NCBI GenBank assembly: GCA_018296165.2
Contig: JACKQL020000152.1
Location: 28,245-92,244 of the forward strand
Origin: Termitomyces sp. T153
Lineage: Eukaryota; Basidiomycota; Agaricomycetes; Agaricales; Lyophyllaceae
Reading direction: 5' to 3'
DNA length: 64,000 nucleotides
Below, piece by piece: positions 59,055 to 64,000 of the stretch. The number at the start of each line of letters is the position of its first letter. The first letter of the stretch is position 1. Made by a program: the position numbers and the translations under genes. A model generated the notes under the pieces. It searched no databases and had not been told where the DNA came from. It saw only the letters and a list, made by a program, of their open reading frames with translations.

Positions 59055-59264
59055 TCACCCCCCTTTCAGCGTCGAGACCCTTCGAGACGCGGGGCAGGAC
59101 GGGGATCGGCGGGGCGTGGGAGTCGAAGCTGAGCAATATTGATCAATCCGCAGCGAGTGATAGCGGCGTGGGAGGCGAAGTCGAAGCGCGGCCGCCGTTT
59201 CGTCAGGGTCCTCCTCACTCAATTTAAAGCTTTGGGCGTGCCCCGGGGTTTCCCGAATTTCGTC

Positions 59265-60395
59265 ATGTCTTCCCCCAGCGTTCCAGTGGTTTCTCCCGCC
59301 GATTTAGACGAGGTGGTGGTGTATGACAGTGGGGGTGAGGAGTTCGAGCGTCGGCGCCGGGGTAGCGTTAGGGACCGGAGTCGTAAGTGTTGTCGAATTT
59401 TCCTTTCGGGATGGTTAACGGGGTTCCGGTAGAGTCGTCCGTAGTAGTAGTGGTGGACTTTCCGGGGGTTCCGAAGCGGACCAAGTTTCGTCCCGCGGTG
59501 CCAAAGGGGAAGGGGGCGTCTTCGGCGGTGGTTCGGGGGAAGCGTCGAGCTTCCCCACCCTCGGGGGCGGGACCCAGCAAGAGGCCGCGTGGGCGCGAGT
59601 TGTCGGTGGGGCCTCCCAAGTCTTCCCTCTTTTCCCCTGTCCCTGGCGTTCCCTCGGAGCGGTCGTCAAGTCCCTCCGCGCCGATTCCTTCAATCACGGA
59701 GGTCTTCCTTCGCAAGCAGGTGGAGGCCTTGACGACGTCATTGGCAGTACGGGAGGGGGAGCTCTGCCGGGCGAGGGAGGATCGTGACGCGGCGCGGACG
59801 GAGAAGGAAGCGATGGAGCGGGAGAGGAATACTTTGGTGCGTGTGGCGACGGAGCGGGCGCTAGAGGTGCGGGGTCTGCGGGAGCGTCTGGCGCAGGTGG
59901 AGGGGCAACCCGCGGGGGAAGCGGAGGGGCGGGGACGAGTTCCGGAGGGGGATGCGTTGTGGGCGGAGCTGGAGGCGGCGAGGCGGAGGGAGGATTGGTT
60001 GGCCAACGAGGCCGCCTCGGGTCGCGCGGGGATTCTTCGTGAGTTGTCTCCCGTTCCTCCGTTCGTTATTGACGGTTCATTTTCAGAGTTTAGGCTGGGT
60101 GCGGGAGCATCGGGTCCTCTTGGACGGTGCTTCCGCGGCGTTCGCGTCGATTCAGGACGGGTTGACGCAGGGGTCCGCGGTCCAGCCTCCGGAGTTGCAG
60201 CAGGGAATGGCGCGGTTGGAGAGGTTGCTGGCGGGGCATCGGCGACGCAATGCGGTGGCCCCGGGGTCGTGGTGGGAGGTGGCGGCCGATGCGGGGGAGG
60301 CATTGCCGGGGTTGGCGGAGATCCTAGCGGTGGTGCGGGCCCAGATGGAGGTCGACCTGGGGGTTGGGCTTCCGGGAGGTCCGGGGAGGGAGTGA
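59265..60395 (+). CDS. Intact coiled-coil ORF of element 3, antisense to the element
   Basis: Three exons, 59265-59382, 59433-60038, 60094-60395 (introns GTAAGT...GGTAG and GTGAGT...TTTAG), give 341 residues with a closed frame. The N-terminus (MSSPSVPVVSPADLDEVVVY) is acidic and Ser/Pro-rich. A basic Pro/Ser-rich part follows (KRTKFRP, GPSKRPRGRE). Next is a long charged coiled coil (about residues 130-230, e.g. QVEALTTSLAVREGEL, TEKEAMERERN). The C-terminal helical part starts WVREHRVLLDGASAAFASIQ. I recognise no enzyme. Copies in elements 1 and 2 share start and introns. Its orientation opposes the polypurine tract. Confidence 0.6.
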
Positions 60396-62392
60396 GATGG
60401 GCGTGGGCCTCATTTCTTGTCGCTCTCGGACTTGCTGCCTTCCCCGCCTAATGTATATATGATCTTTTGTACGCGAACATGTCATTTTTTGGTCCCTGGG
60501 CGTGTGAAGTGAGATTTTTAGTTTTGTCGGAGGGCAAAGTAAGCGAAACACGCAGGGGTGTGAGAGGGAGTTGAATCCCTAGTGAGTCCAGAGGCGGGGT
60601 TTACGCCCGCTAGTGCCGTCTGCGCTGGCTAGTCCCGGGGTTGGTCGGGACGGGGCGGGGCATTGCAGGAGGGCTCCCGGGGTCTGTCGGGTTGGTGGGA
60701 GTTCTCCGGTGGGGTCCCCGGCATTTCGGGCGGTGTCGTTGGATTCGTTTCTCGGAAATTTTCGACTGGGGGTGTAGGGGACGTGCGCCGTTTTGGTAGT
60801 AGAGGGTGGCCTTTGAATTTTGTACGGCGCCCAACGGGTTCGGGGCTTTGGTTGTCTTGGCGGTGCGGTGGGCGGGGGGTAATGGGGGTCTTCCCATGGT
60901 CTAGCCCTTGCGTCGGTATTGGTGGTGAAGGCGGGCGGGCCTTTTTTTATTTATTGGCGGGGTTGGGTGAGGCGGGGTTCGTCTTCGCAGTATAGTTGGT
61001 CCGGGTCGGGGTTGTGTTCTGGAGTGCTGCGTCTGTGGGCGGGCCTGCTTCGGGTGGCGCTTTGGTGTGCTCCGGAGTGTCGATGACCGAGGGGGTAGGA
61101 TGCGGGGTGATCAGTCCCAACCAGTTCCTTTGGGTCCGGGGCCCAATTTGGGGTTCCGGGTCATCTACGTGATATTGCTCTCCTGACCAAAGGTAAGCCC
61201 GCGGCGGACAAAGGGGGTCTTACGTATTTCTGATACTTCCTCGAGTTCGGAGGTTCGGGGGTCGGTGGTTCCTTCATCGGGAAGAAGTGGGTGGTCCCGG
61301 AGTCGACTCAAGGGTCACTTGGTGGGGGTTTGTTGGTTGTTCCTGGTTGTTGGGGCGGCGGGAAGGTCGGCCGCGGGGGGCACTGGAGTGGGGCTCCCCG
61401 GGAGATGCGGCAGGGTCGGATTTACTCTTCATTCGTGTTCCGGAGCGGTCCGGAGATTGTGCAAGTGCAGGGGTGATAGTGGGGGGAGGCACTGCCAGCT
61501 TGTCTGGAGGCCCCGGTGATGTGGCCCCTGTTTGGGCGGACATATTCCGGTGTAGGGGCGGGGTTCGGAGTGGGTGGTGATTTCTGTTGCGGAGTTGGGG
61601 CTACCAGGGCATCGTTGTCGAGCCGGCGCTGTGAGTTTTCTTGGTCAGATGTCGGGGTCGGAGCGGAGGCCCTGGAGTCGTGTCGCCAGGGTCCGGAGCT
61701 GGGTTGATGGGTTCGGAGGGGTCTGGGTGGGGCTGTTTCGGGCTGGCACGGGGTCGTTTTGGGTCGTCGAGCCATATGGGGGAGGTCTTTTGAGGATATG
61801 GGAGCGCGTGCCCCTGGGGGTTGTCGGTCGCTTAAATGGCCGATCGTTGTTTTCTGGATGATGGTGGGGCTTCTCCCTCCCTTATATGAACATGTCAGCG
61901 AATTTAGAGCACTTGGGGAATTACTTCGTATAGGGTCCTTTTTCCTATAGTTGGTTCGGGGTGGCCCCTATGCTGGGGATTCCTTCGTGGGAGGTGGCGT
62001 AGTCTGGTGGCGGAGTGTAAGCTCGGGGATGTTTTGGTCCTGTTCCGGGGTTGTCAGGGTCGGGTCGGGGAAGTCGGGGCCCCTTCATTTGTTGGGCGGA
62101 GGTGACGGCCGATCGATCAAGGTCCGGAAGCAGGTCACGGGGTTGGAGCATAGCCTAGGTCTGAGGTTCTTGTCCTGTGGTGGATTCGAGCTTGATTTCG
62201 ATGGTTTCGGGGTTAGTTGTCGGAGGGTTTATTTCCTTGGAGGGGGTCGATAATAGGGTTTGGTGATGTTGTTGGTGATTAGTCGCGTTCGTCGGTCTGC
62301 GGGGTTGCTGGGGGGCCGGTGGATCCACAGGCGGGCTTCGGGGAAGCGCGTTCTCAGTGGTTTCTTTGTAGCTGGCGATCCTCGCGCTGTGG
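60396..62392. other. Internal region of element 3, no recognised gene
   Basis: G-rich on the + strand, so the - strand frames are Pro-rich and open by composition. No RT, protease zinc knuckle or integrase signature is seen. Frame conservation between elements is poor. Confidence 0.5.
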
Positions 62393-62731
62393 GTGACTGT
62401 TCCATGGCAGGTTGGCATTATTGTGGGTCGGAGGGCTGGCGCGGTGCCGGAGACCTTGTTACTCATTCGATCGGATGGTCGCCAGGCTTTAGGATGTTAT
62501 TCTTTGGGTGATGTCGGGGTCGACTTTGTGCGAGAGAGCGGAGTTGGCGGGGAGGGTAGGGGTGGGGTGGAAGATGATTTGACGGTTTGCGCGAGGGGTT
62601 GGGAGTTGGGTGTGAGTTGGGGAAGGTGTCCGTGGGGGGAGCCGTTGTATGAAAGTAACTGGAGCAGAGGGGACGTTTGGTGTCGGATCCACGACTCAAT
62701 GTGCCTCGGCAAATTGGGCAGGGCCGTATGA
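62393..62731 (+). CDS. Possible second ORF of element 3
   Basis: This 112-codon frame contains SDGRQALGCYSLGDVGVDFV and ends GKLGRAV. Element 2 has a recognisable but broken counterpart at 51113-51525. Composition alone could keep it open, so I hold it weakly. No family. Confidence 0.2.
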   Translation: MTVPWQVGIIVGRRAGAVPETLLLIRSDGRQALGCYSLGDVGVDFVRESGVGGEGRGGVEDDLTVCARGWELGVSWGRCPWGEPLYESNWSRGDVWCRIHDSMCLGKLGRAV

Positions 62732-62841
62732 ATCATAAGGGTTCCCCGGCGCGGGTAGACCATAGACATCGGAGTTATTTGATTGTGTGTGCGGAGATAA
62801 TGCGGGCATCACGGACGGGGTAAGGTCGAGTCTTGATATTA

Positions 62842-64000
62842 TGTCAGGGTCCGCTGACCTCGGGGGCGCAGCTGCACTGGGCGAGTCCTTACTAGGCGGG
62901 CGTGATTCCCCTGCATTGGTGACCGGACACTCAAAGACATTCTGGGTCCTGGTGGTTTGCACGGGTAATTGGGGAGATGTGATCCAGACAGATCCGGGAA
63001 GGTCCGGAGAAGTCGGATTGTGGGGAAATGAGACGGTCTTGGCGGGGTTCAGGCAGAAGGCCGTACGGGAGATTTGCGGAAGCAAGGGAATAGGTGGCTG
63101 TGTGATCAATGGGGGCGGAGCCGGGGTTTGATGGGAGATCATTTGGAGTTGATGGAGTCCGGGACCGAGCGAAGAGTGAGGTTCGGACCTGGTAAGGGGT
63201 GTCGGGGTTCGTAATTATAATCGCGGAGTTCGTGAGGTTGTTAGGGTTGATGAAGAATTGGGCACAAGGGTCAGACGACGTCACCGAGACGGCGTTGGAC
63301 GAGACATTATGGAACAAGAGTAGATTCGAGTGGAGGTACGAAACGATAACGAGAACGATAACGAAAAGGGGACGAGACAAGACCGGGAGACTGAGATAAG
63401 ATCGGGAGACTGAGATAAGATCGGGAGACTGAGATAAGACCGGGAAACTGAGAGTAAGGAGAAAAAGACACGAGAACAAACACGAAACACAAAAAGGAAA
63501 CAATCAGACCATAGGTAACGTTAAGCAATATCAAGACCGGAGTACGAAGAGCTACTCGATGACTTATATACTGACTACCGGAGGACTTCGGGGTACATCG
63601 GCTGTGGCGGCGGGGCTTGGCGGGGCTTGACGGAGTGGGCGGGTGTCGGTTGTGATCGAAGATCGTGCCGCGCTGATACGTTGATGGGATCACGGGTTGT
63701 TCCGAGGTTGTCGTGATATTCCGGAATAGGTCGGAGGAAGCAGGGTGTTGAGTTAATGATGGGTGGGCGAAGATCAGGAATAGCGGGGGTGGTTCTCGGG
63801 GTTTGGGAAGCCCAGGGTAAGTGTCAGTGGCTGCGGGGCAGGCACCGAAGTTGGCCAGGGGGCCGTCGGAGTTAGCCGGGGAGGTGTCGGAGTTAGCCGA
63901 AGTAGGCGTGGGCATGGGCAGAAGTTCGGCGGAGCGTTGGGGGTCCTTTTGGGGGTTCGGGGTTTTGATGGACGATGTGCGGGGTTTTGGGGAACGGGTC
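62842..64000 (-). repeat. 5' LTR of element 3, truncated by window end
   Basis: It starts TGTCAGGGTCC like its partner. The last base of the window matches position 59048, so only about six bases (ending GTGACA) are missing. Confidence 0.9.

Larger units (their letters stand above)
47035..64000 (-). mobile_element. Outer LTR element (element 1), split by two later insertions
   Basis: Pieces: LTR 47035-48206, internal 48207-49833, then after element 2 internal 56205-57870, then interrupted at 57870 by element 3. The internal pieces join in the same order as the uninterrupted copy at 59055-61666 (TTACGCCCGCTAG continues as TGCC..CTGGCTAGTCCC). The rest, including its other LTR, must lie beyond 64000. 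The - orientation rests on the polypurine tract next to 48206. Confidence 0.82.
57871..64000 (-). mobile_element. Element 3: youngest copy, running off the window
   Basis: LTRs 57871-59054 and 62842 to beyond 64000 enclose 3787 bp. The copies differ by few bases and one 19-bp repeat unit, and the coiled-coil ORF is intact, so insertion is recent. It splits element 1 at a sequence equivalent to 61666 of its own body. The expected 5-bp duplication CAGAG (57866-57870) should follow the second LTR just outside the window. Orientation - from the polypurine run next to 59054. Confidence 0.85.

Noticed and set aside
59368..60303. 311-codon - strand ORF opposite the coiled-coil gene
   Set aside because: It is the GC-rich shadow of the + strand gene: Pro/Ser/Arg-rich, no introns matching the conserved splice sites, not conserved as protein.
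47000..64000. Initial reading of the small LTR elements as oriented with the coiled-coil ORF
   Set aside because: The polypurine tracts and TATATAAG boxes point the other way in all copies, so I assigned the opposite strand.
1..64000. CRISPR arrays, rRNA genes and tRNA genes
   Set aside because: No regularly spaced repeats with unique spacers and no full tRNA or rRNA-like sequence was seen; only the tRNA-like boxes of the SINE-like unit.

Overview
The window is nuclear DNA of a filamentous basidiomycete, most likely an agaricomycete. Its genes have several introns of about 45-65 bp with GTRNGT donors, the housekeeping proteins are eukaryotic, and the repeats are fungal LTR elements with CpG-to-TpG decay. 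All gene models were spliced by eye from the sequence; no search or alignment program was run.

Layout: (1) 1-12640 is a nest of retroelements. A decayed Ty3/gypsy pol copy on the + strand (1-499, 9835-9941, 12189-12640) is split by a full-length but broken Ty3/gypsy element on the - strand (500-9834, 876-bp LTRs) and by a solo LTR (9942-12188), which itself contains a second solo LTR (10465-11612). (2) 12828-36366 is the gene-rich core: a Baeyer-Villiger-type flavin monooxygenase; a same-strand array of six paralogous single-pass membrane proteins (15805-28696); an unrecognised 646-residue protein; an NTH1/endonuclease III DNA glycosylase divergent from it; and a THI20-like fusion of HMP-phosphate kinase and TenA. 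(3) 37.7-47.0 kb is an AT-rich, almost CpG-free block of relics: a decayed rve-integrase gene, a long unrecognised decayed gene, and a younger SINE-like insertion with target duplications. (4) 47035-64000 is a second nest built from one family of about 1.17-kb-LTR elements: an outer copy is interrupted by two further copies, the last one running off the window. These elements carry an intron-containing coiled-coil ORF antisense to the direction implied by the polypurine tract and the TATA box.

The most unusual content is the membrane-protein array. Each member has a signal peptide, a short extracellular Ig-like domain (Kre9/KNH-like by appearance), a Ser/Thr-rich stalk made of symmetric small exons, one transmembrane helix with an Arg-rich stop-transfer, and one of two tail types: a coiled-coil tail ending in EYSS, or a tail ending in a PPxY motif. 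The intergenic DNA shows that an A+B gene pair was duplicated as a 4.7-kb unit. A role as surface sensors or ubiquitin-ligase adaptors is inference only.
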